Assembly (NCBI GenBank): GCA_003523085.1
Contig: DPHD01000024.1
Location: 46,149-110,148, forward strand
Origin: Oceanospirillaceae bacterium
Lineage (GTDB): Bacteria; Pseudomonadota; Gammaproteobacteria; Pseudomonadales; Balneatricaceae
DNA length: 64,000 nucleotides
Direction: 5' to 3'
A program made the position numbers and the translations under genes. Numbering within the stretch: position 1 is the first letter of the stretch; each line of letters starts with the position of its first letter. Shown here piece by piece: positions 43,634 through 52,055 of this stretch. The notes beneath the pieces are model-generated. The model was not told where the DNA came from. It searched no databases and saw only the letters and a program-made list of their open reading frames with translations.

Positions 43634-45347
43634 CCTGCCCTTGTTGCCGCCATTTCTACCGCTGCTAATCGGTTCCATTGCCGCGTTGGTCTTACGTGGC
43701 CACCTACGTAGCGTCATTATGCTCTTGGCGCCTATTTGGGGAGCCTTGCAGTTGGCAGGGTTGGAGTCCGGAATATACTGGACCATGGACTTCATGGGCT
43801 ATCAGCTAGAGCCTGTGCGGGTCGACAAGCTCAGTATGTTGTTTGGCTACCTGTTCCATTTGGCCGCCTTTATTGCCGTTGTGTATGCCTTACATGTTAA
43901 GGATACCCTGCAACACGTGGCGGGCTTAAGCTATGCCGCTAGTGCTGTGGGTGCTGTCTTTGCTGGTGATTTACTGACCCTGTTTGTGTTCTGGGAAACC
44001 TTGGCCCTTACCTCCGTGTTTTTAATCTGGGCCAGACGTACCGACCGAGCTTATAGCGCGGGTATGCGTTACCTCATTATGAAGGTGCTATCCGGTGTAT
44101 TATTGCTGGTTGGGGCAATTATCTTTATAAACCAGACGGGCAGCGCCCGCTTTACGGAAATCGGGCTAGAACATGAGGGCGCATTAAGCCTTGGCGCTTG
44201 GTTGATTTTCTTGGCGTTTGGCATCAAGTGCGCCTTTCCATTCCTGCACAATTGGCTCACTGATTCCTACCCAGAGGCCACCCCTACAGGTACTATCTTT
44301 TTGGCTTCCTTTACTACCAAGGTGGCTGTGTATGCCTTGGCTAGGGGCTTCCCTGGCACCGAGCTGTTAGTGTGGATTGGTGTCACTATGGCCTGTTTCC
44401 CCATTTTCTTTGCGGTGATTGAAAACGACCTGCGCCGGGTATTGGCATACAGCCTGATCAACCAAGTAGGTTTCATGGTGGTGGGTATCGGTATAGGTAC
44501 CTCATTAGCCCTTAATGGTGCTATGGCTCACGCTTTTAATGACGTGATATTTAAAGGGTTGTTGATGATGTCCATGGGTGCCGTGTTGCATATGACCGGC
44601 CGCATCAATGGCTCGGAATTAGGTGGCCTGTATAAGAGTATGCCGAAAACCACAATTTTATGTATTGTAGGTGCCGCCTCGATATCGGCCTTCCCATTAT
44701 TTAGTGGCTTTGTGTCTAAATCCATGATTATGAGTGCCGCCGTGACCGAAGGGTACGATGTGGTTTGGCTATTGCTGTTGTTTGCAGCAGCAGGCGTATT
44801 CCACCATGCAGGTATAAAAATCCCCTATTTTGCATTCTTTGCCCATGATTCAGGTATTCGTACCACGGAGCCGCCCAGTAATATGTTGCTGGCCATGGCC
44901 ATCGCCGCTGGGCTATGTATCGCCATCGGTGCCTTCCCTGCGCAAACGGTCTATGCACTGCTGCCATGGGAGGCAACCTACCAGCCTTACGATATTACCC
45001 ATGTGCTGACACAGCTGCAGTTGTTGTTGTTCTCTGCCTTGGCGTTTGTCTGGTTGAATATGAAAAATTTGTATCCACCTGAGTTACCTTCCACTAACTT
45101 AGATACGGATTGGTTGTATCGTAGATGGGCACCAAGCTTCATTGTGCCCATCTACTTCGCCATTGTGAGTGCCAAGGATAAAGTCGCGAAATTGGTTCAC
45201 CAAACCTTGAGCAAGGCGATAAATCGCGCCTATGATCGTGACAAAGACCAGCCAAAGGGATATTTCGCTCAGCTGTGGCCGACGGAAACCATGATGGCAT
45301 GGGTGGCCGTGTTACTGACAGGGATACTTCTGCTTTACTATATTTAA
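43623..45347 (+). CDS. Third ND-type antiporter subunit (MrpD/NuoL-like)
   Basis: A 574-residue membrane protein, last of the operon. The variant proton-path segment HNWLTDSYPEATPTGTIFLA plus FTTKVAVYAL differs from both other pump subunits. The helix-5 region is LFVFWETLALTSVFLIWARR. The C-terminus adds an amphipathic region and a final helix (MMAWVAVLLTGILLLYYI). It gives the complex a third potential proton or cation channel. Confidence 0.85.
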   Translation: MISSLPLLPPFLPLLIGSIAALVLRGHLRSVIMLLAPIWGALQLAGLESGIYWTMDFMGYQLEPVRVDKLSMLFGYLFHLAAFIAVVYALHVKDTLQHVAGLSYAASAVGAVFAGDLLTLFVFWETLALTSVFLIWARRTDRAYSAGMRYLIMKVLSGVLLLVGAIIFINQTGSARFTEIGLEHEGALSLGAWLIFLAFGIKCAFPFLHNWLTDSYPEATPTGTIFLASFTTKVAVYALARGFPGTELLVWIGVTMACFPIFFAVIENDLRRVLAYSLINQVGFMVVGIGIGTSLALNGAMAHAFNDVIFKGLLMMSMGAVLHMTGRINGSELGGLYKSMPKTTILCIVGAASISAFPLFSGFVSKSMIMSAAVTEGYDVVWLLLLFAAAGVFHHAGIKIPYFAFFAHDSGIRTTEPPSNMLLAMAIAAGLCIAIGAFPAQTVYALLPWEATYQPYDITHVLTQLQLLLFSALAFVWLNMKNLYPPELPSTNLDTDWLYRRWAPSFIVPIYFAIVSAKDKVAKLVHQTLSKAINRAYDRDKDQPKGYFAQLWPTETMMAWVAVLLTGILLLYYI

Positions 45348-45529
45348 CTAGTAACTGAGCTACAAAAAAGGCGTGAGCTGCGGATTAATAGCCATAAGAA
45401 GAAAGGCCCGCCTAGTGTCCCTGTGGCTATGCCAATAGGAATCTCTGCTGGCGGAATGGCGTTGCGCACAAATAAGTCGACAAAGAGCACCATATTGACG
45501 CCTTCGGGAGCGTAAATCGGTAGTACCAT
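45344..45529 (-). pseudogene. C-terminal remnant of a FecCD/BtuC-type iron-siderophore permease
   Basis: About 60 codons read like the last two helices of FecCD permeases: NMVLFVDLFVRN, then PPAEIPIGIATGTLGG and PFFLWLLIR, close to the BtuC-type ending (AELPIGVVTATLGAPVF). The rest of the gene, expected at higher coordinates, is missing; the sequence there turns into a partial copy of the tmRNA 3' end. The stop touches the convergent antiporter gene. I read it as a gene cut by insertion or excision of an integrative element at ssrA. Confidence 0.72.
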
Positions 45530-45581
45530 GCGGCGGCTAGCTTACACAATTGAGTCTCAACCGTGCTTGTTGAATCTCGTA

Positions 45582-45605
45582 TGTGGTGTAGATGGGGGAG
45601 TCGAA
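45582..45605. repeat. Imperfect copy of the tmRNA 3' end (att-site scar)
   Basis: TGTGGTGTAGATGGGGGAGT followed by CGAA matches the intact ssrA end at 45745-45769 except one substitution and one missing G. Integrases commonly use the 3' end of ssrA and leave such duplications. Here the copies are about 160 bases apart with no integrase gene between. Confidence 0.7.
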
Positions 45606-45661
45606 TCAGTCGGCTTATAAGTTATTAATATATTACAAAAACAATGGCTTATGGTCTTTTC

Positions 45662-45685
45662 GTGCTACGAAATAGTGCTACGAAA
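45662..45685. repeat. Two direct repeats GTGCTACGAAA
   Basis: Identical 11-base copies at 45662-45672 and 45675-45685, 13 bases apart, between the att-like scar and the ssrA terminator. They could be residual arm-type integrase sites; this is a guess from location. Confidence 0.55.
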
Positions 45686-45687
45686 CG

Positions 45688-45740
45688 AAAAAAGACCTTG
45701 AGTTAACTCGTGGATATACAAGCTAAAACAAGGTCTTTTT
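45688..45740 (-). terminator. Probable terminator of ssrA
   Basis: CAAGGTCTTTTT at 45729-45740 pairs with AAAAAGACCTTG at 45689-45700, leaving a 28-base loop. On the minus strand the stem ends in a run of six U, directly downstream of the tmRNA 3' end at 45747. Confidence 0.7.
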
Positions 45741-45746
45741 GATGTG

Positions 45747-46101
45747 TGGTGGAGATGGGGGGAGTCGAACCCCCGTCCGCCAGTCCTCTGCCATCGGCTC
45801 TACATGTTTAGATCACTTAATTGTTTTAACCTACCGCGGCCCAAGTGTCAGGGAGCATAAGGCGATCTCGATTAGTTTTAGGGTTTTCTCCACGAGCGAG
45901 GAGTCCACACGATCCTGTTCTGCGAGCCACTTCACAACCATTTACAGGCATCTGGTGATCAGTGTAAGCGGGATTTAGGCCGCTAGTGCGTAGTTTTCGT
46001 CGTTTGCGACTATAACTTTTGCAAGGTGGGATTTAAGAGAAACCTTACATTCTCTACATGCACCTCAGGGTTTGTAACCAACGTCGAATCCAGTCATCCC
46101 C
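45747..46101 (-). ncRNA. ssrA: Transfer-messenger RNA (tmRNA)
   Basis: A 355-base RNA that rescues stalled ribosomes together with SmpB, encoded 3.8 kb away. The 5' end GGGGATGACTGGATTCGACG and the 3' end with GGTTCGACTCCCCCCATC and CCACCA form the tRNA-like domain. The tag reading frame at 45975-46007 encodes ANDENYALAA followed by TAA, a proteolysis tag of the gammaproteobacterial type. CCA is genome-encoded. The 3' end is duplicated imperfectly at 45582-45605. Confidence 0.97.
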
Positions 46102-46113
46102 GTAGTAAAGCTA

Positions 46114-46122
46114 ATTATATCA
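46114..46122 (-). promoter_or_regulatory. Extended -10 promoter element of ssrA
   Basis: On the minus strand TGATATAAT, an ideal TGnTATAAT element, lies 12 bases before the mature tmRNA 5' end, leaving a short precursor for RNase P to remove. No good -35 is seen, as expected for an extended -10 promoter. Confidence 0.6.
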
Positions 46123-46265
46123 GCAATATATCCATAATGTGGGCTAATCTGCTAAATACAATTGCCGGGTTTGGCGAATAAGCTCAAGCTATAGTCGTAA
46201 AAAGGCAGAACAAAAAGCAGCTGTCGGTTAAAAATGAGCATTAACATTGCTAATGGAACAATCAT

Positions 46266-47045
46266 ATGGCCGGTGACAAAATTTTTACAGAGCATTTAAA
46301 TGGCCGTGTAGCGGTAGTAACGGGCGGCTGCGGTGGTATTGGGCAGGCGATATGTAGGCGCTTTGCCAGTGAAGGTGCGCAGGTTGTTGCAGCCGATGTG
46401 GCTCCCATGCCAGAGGCGTTGCAATCGTCAGCGCACTATTTTAAACATGATGTGACCAGCGAGCAAAGTGCGCAAGACTTAATGGCATTTGTAGAGCAAC
46501 AGTTTGGTCATTTGGATGTGCTGGTGAATGCGGCTGGTATCGAAATAGAAAAAACCATTGAAGAAACGACGCTAGATGAATGGCAGAGAATTTTTGCCAT
46601 TAATGTTACCGGGACGTTTTTAACCAGTAAATATGGCGTGCCGCTGATGCGTAAAAAAGGTGCAGGCTCAATTATTAACTTTGGTTCCTACGATGGTTTT
46701 ATTGCGGATCCAGGTTTGGCCGCCTATTGCGCTACCAAAGGCGCTGTACATGCCCTCACCAAAGCCATGGCATGCGACTACGGCAAGGAAAATATCCGCG
46801 TTAATGCCATTTGCCCAGGCTTTGTAGCCACGCCTATGTTGGAAAGCTTTTTTGGCGATAGTGGAGACATAGAAAGCCTCAAGCAAGAAGTTCGAGACAT
46901 TCACCCTTTGCGCCGGTATGGCACACCCGACGACATGGCCAATTTAGTTAATTGGCTGGCGGGTGATGAGGCGCGTTATGCGTCCGGCGCTCTGTGGGTA
47001 TTGGACGGTGGTTTGACCGCCCAAGTTCAACAGATGAAGTTATAG
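46266..47045 (+). CDS. SDR-family oxidoreductase (first of two)
   Basis: A 259-residue short-chain dehydrogenase: cofactor site TGGCGGIG, NAAG, catalytic Ser in INFGS and YCATK (YxxxK), then NAICPGFVATPM. The C-terminus ending ALWVLDGGLTAQ is typical of classical NAD-dependent SDRs. First gene of a four-gene catabolic cluster with a second SDR nine bases downstream. Substrate unknown; a 3-hydroxy acid or alcohol derived from a quaternary amine is possible. Confidence 0.88.
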   Translation: MAGDKIFTEHLNGRVAVVTGGCGGIGQAICRRFASEGAQVVAADVAPMPEALQSSAHYFKHDVTSEQSAQDLMAFVEQQFGHLDVLVNAAGIEIEKTIEETTLDEWQRIFAINVTGTFLTSKYGVPLMRKKGAGSIINFGSYDGFIADPGLAAYCATKGAVHALTKAMACDYGKENIRVNAICPGFVATPMLESFFGDSGDIESLKQEVRDIHPLRRYGTPDDMANLVNWLAGDEARYASGALWVLDGGLTAQVQQMKL

Positions 47046-47053
47046 GAGGCGGT

Positions 47054-47806
47054 ATGCAGCTAGCGGGTAAGGTTGCGTTAGTGACGGGTGGACGCCAAGG
47101 TATTGGTGCGGCCATAGTTGAGCGCTTTTTATTGGAAGGCGCCAAAGTGGTGACTTGTGGTCGAGGTGCTAGGCCCAGCGATATGGCCGCGAATATTGAT
47201 TGGGTGCAGGCAGATGTGAGTTGCAGTGGGCAGATGGAACAACTCAAACACCATGTGGTAGCTCACTACGGTACGCTAGATGTGTTGGTCAATAACGCCG
47301 GTGTACAAATAGAAAAAACTATAGTCGACACCAGCGATGATGATTGGGATTTATTGATGGGTGCCAATGGGAAAGGTGTATTTAATGCCATTCGTAGCCT
47401 GTTGCCAATTATGTCTCCTGGAGGTTCTATCATCAATATGGGCTCTGTATCGGGCAATTCCGCAGACCCAGGCTTAGCTTTGTATAACGCCTCCAAAGCC
47501 TTTGTTCACGGGCTAACGCGCTCTGTGGCGGTGGATCATGGCCCTAGTGTTCGCTGCAATGCGATTTGCCCTGGCTGGATTATGACGGCCATGGCGGATA
47601 GTGCATTTGCGGTGGCGGATAACCCAGTATCGGCGAAGCAGGATGCACTGGTTCGGCATCCTGCAGGGCGTTTTGGTACCCCAGAAGATATTGCTAATAT
47701 GGCGCTGTGGCTGGGCAGTGATGAGTCACAATTTGTGACCGGACAGTTGTTTACGGTCGATGGGGGCTTAACCGCCGCATCACCATTAAATCCGAGTTTG
47801 TTTTAA
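47054..47806 (+). CDS. SDR-family oxidoreductase (second of two)
   Basis: A 250-residue SDR: TGGRQGIG, NNAG, INMGSVSG, YNASK and NAICPGWIMT. The ATG at 47054 behind AGGAGGCGGT is preferred over a reading from 46994 that would run into the upstream gene. It is clearly related to the preceding SDR (both end with GGLTA), so the pair may have arisen by duplication and now act on successive or stereoisomeric substrates. Confidence 0.88.
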   Translation: MQLAGKVALVTGGRQGIGAAIVERFLLEGAKVVTCGRGARPSDMAANIDWVQADVSCSGQMEQLKHHVVAHYGTLDVLVNNAGVQIEKTIVDTSDDDWDLLMGANGKGVFNAIRSLLPIMSPGGSIINMGSVSGNSADPGLALYNASKAFVHGLTRSVAVDHGPSVRCNAICPGWIMTAMADSAFAVADNPVSAKQDALVRHPAGRFGTPEDIANMALWLGSDESQFVTGQLFTVDGGLTAASPLNPSLF

Positions 47807-47826
47807 TTAGCGTCGAGGACGAATTA

Positions 47827-48966
47827 ATGGCTTCTTTAACCCAGTTGGAATTTGATGCTGCTGCATTAGGGTATGCAGAAAACCCTTGTGAATCGTGGTC
47901 TTTGGGGTCCCAGTGTTACATTGATGGAAAATATCAAACTATCGAAAAAGAGCATGTGTTCGCCTCTTCGTGGCAGTTTATTTGTCACGAAGAGGCATTA
48001 CAAAAGGCAGGTGATTACGTGGCTCAAGAGGTTGCCGGTCAGCCTATTTTAGTTGTGCGTAATCAAAATAATGAGCTACAGGCATTTTATAACGTATGTA
48101 AGCACCGCGGGCATTTGTTAGCCCAGGGGCAGGGCAACATGGCTAAAATCGTTTGTCCTTATCATTCTTGGAATTATGACCTCAACGGTCAGTTATTAGC
48201 GGCGCCACGAGCAAAACTTATCGAAAATTTTGATGCCGCAGAAGTGTGCCTTGATCAGGTTCAGGTGGAAGTGTTTTGTCATCTAGTGTTTGTCAATTTA
48301 GACAGAGCGGCAGCCTCCTTGGCAAGCCAAACTGGGGGCCTCGCTGATGAGGTTATGGCCTATGCGCCAGATTTGGGTAAGCTGACTTATGCCACCCATT
48401 TATCGTATAAAATTAAGGCCAACTGGAAGGCTGTCACCGACAATTTTCTCGAATGTTATCACTGCACGACTGCCCATAAAGATTTTGTTAGTTTGGTGGA
48501 TATGCAGACTTACAAAGTTAAAACCCATGGCATCTATTCCAGCCATTTGGCTAAAGCTAAACTCACGGGCAATGCTGCCTATAGTATTGAAAATGCTGCG
48601 GTTACAGACCATGCGGTGTGGTATTTGTGGCCCAATATCGCCCTCATGCGATACCCAGGCCGGGGTAATTTTATGGTATGGCGCTTTAACCCGGCAGGTC
48701 CAGAAGAAACCTACGAAGAATTTGATATTTATTTTGAAACCGCGGATGTCACCGAGGCGGAACAAGAAGCGCTAAAGTTTATTGATGAGGTGCTGCAAGT
48801 TGAGGACATTAATTTAGTAGAAAGCGTACAGCGAGGTATGAATACGCCTGCGTTTCAATCGGGGCGTATTATGGCCAACCCTGACGGAGAACACGGCATG
48901 AGTGAGCATGCAGTACATCATTTTCATGGCATGTTGTTAGCAGCTTACAAACGCGCCATTAAATAG
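47827..48966 (+). CDS. Rieske non-heme iron oxygenase of the quaternary-amine type (GbcA/CntA-like)
   Basis: A 379-residue oxygenase alpha subunit. The Rieske cluster ligands are Cys91, His93 (CKHRGHLL) and Cys110, His113 (CPYHSWNYD). The mononuclear iron site is in TDNFLECYHCTTAH with His212 and His217. The bridging acid between the two sites is Glu209 rather than the usual Asp, a trait I know from carnitine and betaine oxygenases (CntA, GbcA, YeaW). No ferredoxin reductase partner gene is adjacent. Probable role: oxidative cleavage of a betaine- or carnitine-like amine. Confidence 0.83.
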   Translation: MASLTQLEFDAAALGYAENPCESWSLGSQCYIDGKYQTIEKEHVFASSWQFICHEEALQKAGDYVAQEVAGQPILVVRNQNNELQAFYNVCKHRGHLLAQGQGNMAKIVCPYHSWNYDLNGQLLAAPRAKLIENFDAAEVCLDQVQVEVFCHLVFVNLDRAAASLASQTGGLADEVMAYAPDLGKLTYATHLSYKIKANWKAVTDNFLECYHCTTAHKDFVSLVDMQTYKVKTHGIYSSHLAKAKLTGNAAYSIENAAVTDHAVWYLWPNIALMRYPGRGNFMVWRFNPAGPEETYEEFDIYFETADVTEAEQEALKFIDEVLQVEDINLVESVQRGMNTPAFQSGRIMANPDGEHGMSEHAVHHFHGMLLAAYKRAIK

Positions 48967-48978
48967 GTTGGAACAAAC

Positions 48979-49914
48979 ATGAAGCATGAGGTTACAAACG
49001 TTGCAGTTCTAGGTGCTGGCGTTATTGGTGCGAGCTGGACGGCATTATTTGCCTGTGCCGGTTTACGCGTAAATGTGTACGACCCTGTGGCAGCGGCGGA
49101 GCACAGTGTGCGTGCCTATGTTGCTGAAGCGGCACCTATGTTGCAGCAATTGGGCATGAATACCAACCAAGGTGAAATTAATTTTTACACGAGTGCCAGT
49201 GAGGCGGTGCAAGGCTGCCAGTTTGTGCAAGAATGCGCGCCAGAGCAGTTAGACATTAAGCACCAATTGTATGGGCAAATAGAAGGTTATCTATTGCCAC
49301 ACGCCATTGTGGCGTCGTCTGCATCGGGTCTCATGGTCACCGAGATGCAGCAGGGCTGGAGTGACCCCTCGCGCTTTATATTAGGTCATCCGTTTAACCC
49401 GCCACACTTAATTCCTTTGGTGGAATTGGTGGCCAATGATAAAACCGCCGCAGGTGTACTAGCGTCTGCAGAGGCTTTTTATAAACAAGTGGGCAAGGTC
49501 ACTATTAGGGTTAATCGTGAAGTGCCCGCCCATGTGGCCAATCGATTACAGGCGGCATTATGGAAAGAAGCGATTCATTTGGTGGCTACGGGTGTGGCGT
49601 CAGTAGAGGACGTGGATAAGGCTGTTTGGGCTGGCCCAGGGTTGCGGTGGGCGGCTATGGGGCCGCACATGTTGTTCAACTTAGGTGCAGGTGAAGGCGG
49701 TATGGAGGAGTTTTGCCGCCGTTATACCGATAGTTTCGAGCGGTGGTGGGATGATCTGGGGGATGTTCAATTAGATGCTGCAACCATCGCTAAGCTGGTG
49801 ACTGGTGTGCAACATGAAGCAGGTGACAAACCTCTTGCTGAGCTTGCCGGTGAGCGCGATGCATTGATTGTGAACATGCTTAACACTAGCCGCGCCATAC
49901 GAGATGAGGGTTAA
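48979..49914 (+). CDS. 3-hydroxyacyl-CoA dehydrogenase-family enzyme, L-carnitine dehydrogenase-like
   Basis: A 311-residue NAD-dependent dehydrogenase with an N-terminal Rossmann fold (VAVLGAGVIGASWTALFACA), the motif LGHPFNPPHLIPLVE and a C-terminal helical domain (VNREVPAHVANRLQAALWKE). This length and motif set fits carnitine 3-dehydrogenase and related 3-hydroxy acid dehydrogenases. Last gene of the SDR-SDR-Rieske cluster, 12 bases after the oxygenase; it overlaps convergent smpB by 4 bases. Confidence 0.8.
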   Translation: MKHEVTNVAVLGAGVIGASWTALFACAGLRVNVYDPVAAAEHSVRAYVAEAAPMLQQLGMNTNQGEINFYTSASEAVQGCQFVQECAPEQLDIKHQLYGQIEGYLLPHAIVASSASGLMVTEMQQGWSDPSRFILGHPFNPPHLIPLVELVANDKTAAGVLASAEAFYKQVGKVTIRVNREVPAHVANRLQAALWKEAIHLVATGVASVEDVDKAVWAGPGLRWAAMGPHMLFNLGAGEGGMEEFCRRYTDSFERWWDDLGDVQLDAATIAKLVTGVQHEAGDKPLAELAGERDALIVNMLNTSRAIRDEG

Positions 49915-50390
49915 GCTTTCATTAGAATGCGGTGTTTTTGTTTACTCCAGTCGCGTTCTTTTTCGGTGGCGCGCTTGTCGTGTAATTGCTTGCCTTTGGC
50001 GAGAGCGATTTCACATTTCACACGATGACCTTTCCAATAGAGTGCGGTAGCAACAATGGTGTGGCCGGTTTGCGACGAGGAGGCAAACAGCCGCGCAATT
50101 TCTTTTTTGTTGAGTAGTAGTTTTCGCTCACGCCGTGGTTCGGCCACCACGTGGGTGCAAGCCGTCATGAGTGGGGAAATGTGCGCGCCCACTAAAAAGG
50201 CTTCGCCGCCTTTCATATGCACGTAAGAGTCTGTGAGGTTGGCGCGGCCATCCCTGATGCTCTTAATTTCCCAGCCCGTCAGTACGAGCCCCGCTTCAAT
50301 ACGCTGGTCTAAATGATATTCGAACTTCGCACGTTTATTGAGAGCGATGGTGCCGGTGGAGCTTTTTTGGGTTTTTGATTTCTTTGCCAT
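49911..50390 (-). CDS. smpB: SsrA-binding protein SmpB
   Basis: A 159-residue RNA-binding protein that delivers tmRNA to stalled ribosomes. Typical segments: LNKRAKFEYHLDQRIEAGLV, GWEIKSIRDGRANLTDSYV, LALAKGKQLHDKR and the basic C-terminal tail RDWSKQKHRILM. ATG at 50390 chosen. Its RNA partner ssrA lies on the same strand 3.8 kb away, the SDR/Rieske cluster separating them. Confidence 0.97.
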   Translation of the reverse strand: MAKKSKTQKSSTGTIALNKRAKFEYHLDQRIEAGLVLTGWEIKSIRDGRANLTDSYVHMKGGEAFLVGAHISPLMTACTHVVAEPRRERKLLLNKKEIARLFASSSQTGHTIVATALYWKGHRVKCEIALAKGKQLHDKRATEKERDWSKQKHRILMKA

Positions 50391-50480
50391 GGGGCGCATT
50401 CTACATTAACTATTATGGGGCTGCAGTGACAATTGCGGCTTTTAACCTTAATATGGGCGTTTTCCCAAGAGTTAAAGCCT

Positions 50481-50909
50481 GTGGCCTCAATAAATCGTTC
50501 TGCCTTGGTAATGCATTCGGCGGCACAAATGTATGATTTAGTGAATGATGTAGAGCGCTACCCGGAGTTTTTAGACGGTTGCGCGGAGGTCGATTTAATA
50601 GCATCATCGCCCCACCAAATGGTAGCCCGGCTGCATTTACGCAAAGCGGGGTTAGGTTACCAGTTTGTCACCCGTAACCAACTAACGCCAAGTGCCTTGA
50701 TTGAACTTGAGTTAGAGCAAGGCCCGTTTGACTACTTGCGCGGCTCGTGGGCATTTACGCCATTGCGCGACGATGCCTGCAAGGTGGAAATGGCGTTAGA
50801 GTTCGGCGTCACAGGGTTAAAAGGCAAGGCTTTGAGTGGCTTGTTTAGCCCCATTGCTGCCAACATGGTCGAGGCTTTTTGTAAGCGTGCCGATATTATT
50901 TATAAGTGA
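50481..50909 (+). CDS. ratA: RatA/COQ10-like START-domain protein
   Basis: A 142-residue protein of the polyketide cyclase/START fold (MYDLVNDVERYPEFLDGCAE; FKLxxxM-like core PFDYLRGSWAFTPL). E. coli RatA has been described as a ribosome-association toxin, while homologues bind ubiquinone-like lipids; the true role is debated. A GTG start at 50481 gives the usual family length; a reading from 50433 adds 16 atypical residues. It is followed by rnfH eight bases later, the common ratA-rnfH pair. Confidence 0.88.
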   Translation: MASINRSALVMHSAAQMYDLVNDVERYPEFLDGCAEVDLIASSPHQMVARLHLRKAGLGYQFVTRNQLTPSALIELELEQGPFDYLRGSWAFTPLRDDACKVEMALEFGVTGLKGKALSGLFSPIAANMVEAFCKRADIIYK

Positions 50910-50916
50910 GAAACAA

Positions 50917-51216
50917 ATGATCGATGTAGAGGTGGCATTCGCCTTGCCAGACCAACAAAAAATTATTGCCTTACAGGTGCCTAAAGGTACCAGTGTGTTT
51001 GATGCGGCGGTAATGTCGGGGATTAGTGACCATTTTGAAGATTTGCAATTAGAAGGTACGCCCATGGGGATTTTCGGTAAGGCCGTAAAAAACCCCCAGG
51101 CAGAAGAAATTAAACAAGGTCAGCGCGTGGAAATCTATCGGCCGCTGACCATAGACCCAAAAGTGGCTCGGGCAAATAGAGCTGCTAAAGCAGCGGCAAA
51201 AGCTAAAGCCAAGTAG
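50917..51216 (+). CDS. rnfH: RnfH family ubiquitin-like protein
   Basis: A 99-residue protein of beta-grasp fold (IDVEVAFALPDQQKII; VPKGTSVFDAAVMSGI; GQRVEIYRPLTIDPK) with an Ala/Lys-rich tail. ATG at 50917 chosen. Function unknown in most species; conserved beside ratA. Confidence 0.9.
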   Translation: MIDVEVAFALPDQQKIIALQVPKGTSVFDAAVMSGISDHFEDLQLEGTPMGIFGKAVKNPQAEEIKQGQRVEIYRPLTIDPKVARANRAAKAAAKAKAK

Positions 51217-51231
51217 GTAAAACTTAGCTGG

Positions 51232-51552
51232 TTACTGCTCGATTGAGGTCACTAAGCCCTGAGTAAATACCACCCGTAGTTTGCGCTCTTCGTAGCGACC
51301 GTCACCATGGCGGTATTGATATACGTAATCCCAATGGTCAGGGTTGAAGGTGTCCACCACCAGGGGGGTGCCCATTACATATTGCACTTGACGGTGGGTT
51401 AATCCTGGGCGTAATAGCTCTATCATTTCGTCGGTGATGAGGTTGCCCTGTTGGATATCAATTTTGTGGACACCAGGAAAACCCAAACTGTCGATATTAG
51501 AGCAACCGCCTAGGAGCGCGATAAAAAGAGACGTGATAAGATAGCGTTTCAT
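51232..51552 (-). CDS. bamE: Outer-membrane assembly lipoprotein BamE
   Basis: A 106-residue lipoprotein; the lipobox LLGGC puts the acylated Cys at residue 17. The SmpA/OmlA fold motifs LRPGLTHRQVQYVMGTP and WDYVYQYRHG follow. It is part of the BAM complex that inserts beta-barrel proteins. Divergent from fur, as in Pseudomonas. Confidence 0.95.
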   Translation of the reverse strand: MKRYLITSLFIALLGGCSNIDSLGFPGVHKIDIQQGNLITDEMIELLRPGLTHRQVQYVMGTPLVVDTFNPDHWDYVYQYRHGDGRYEERKLRVVFTQGLVTSIEQ

Positions 51553-51631
51553 TAGCCAGGTCTGTTAGTTTGATAAGTAAGGCAGAATCATACCTGAATC
51601 CCCCAATAGTCTAAAGAGTGTAGCAAATACT

Positions 51632-52042
51632 ATGGCGTCAGAAAGCCAGGAATTACGTAAAGCTGGGTTAAAAGTGACCTTGCCCCGCGTGAAGATATAT
51701 CAAATATTAGAACAAGCTACCGAAGGTGACCATTGGAGTGCCGAAGACATCTATAAGCTGCTGATGTCGCAGGATGAAGATGTTGGTCTAGCCACTGTAT
51801 ATCGAGTTCTAACCCAGTTTGAAGCCGCGGGTTTGGTGGTTCGTCACCACTTTGAAGGTGGCAACTCGGTGTTCGAATTGGCCACAGAGAGTAGCCACGA
51901 CCACATTGTGTGTATTAAGTCGGGTAAGATTAAAGAGTTTAATGATCCCGTGCTTAATAAGCGCCTCGAAGAAATTGCCAGCGAGTTGGGTTATGACCTG
52001 ACTAGCCGTACTGTATACCTATACGGAGTAAGTAAGGACTAA
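51632..52042 (+). CDS. fur: Ferric uptake regulator
   Basis: A 136-residue iron-dependent repressor with the winged helix LRKAGLKVTLPRVKIYQILE and GLATVYRVLTQFEAAGL, and metal-site residues in RHHFEGGNSVFEL and HDHIVC. The usual CxxC structural-zinc pair is incomplete (CIKS), as I recall for Pseudomonas-type Fur. Divergent from bamE, convergent with recN. Confidence 0.96.
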   Translation: MASESQELRKAGLKVTLPRVKIYQILEQATEGDHWSAEDIYKLLMSQDEDVGLATVYRVLTQFEAAGLVVRHHFEGGNSVFELATESSHDHIVCIKSGKIKEFNDPVLNKRLEEIASELGYDLTSRTVYLYGVSKD

Positions 52043-52055
52043 CTCACTTGGCGGG

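Noticed and set aside
45582..45605. A second tRNA or tmRNA gene
   Set aside because: Only the last two dozen bases of the tmRNA 3' end are present, with no matching acceptor 5' half.
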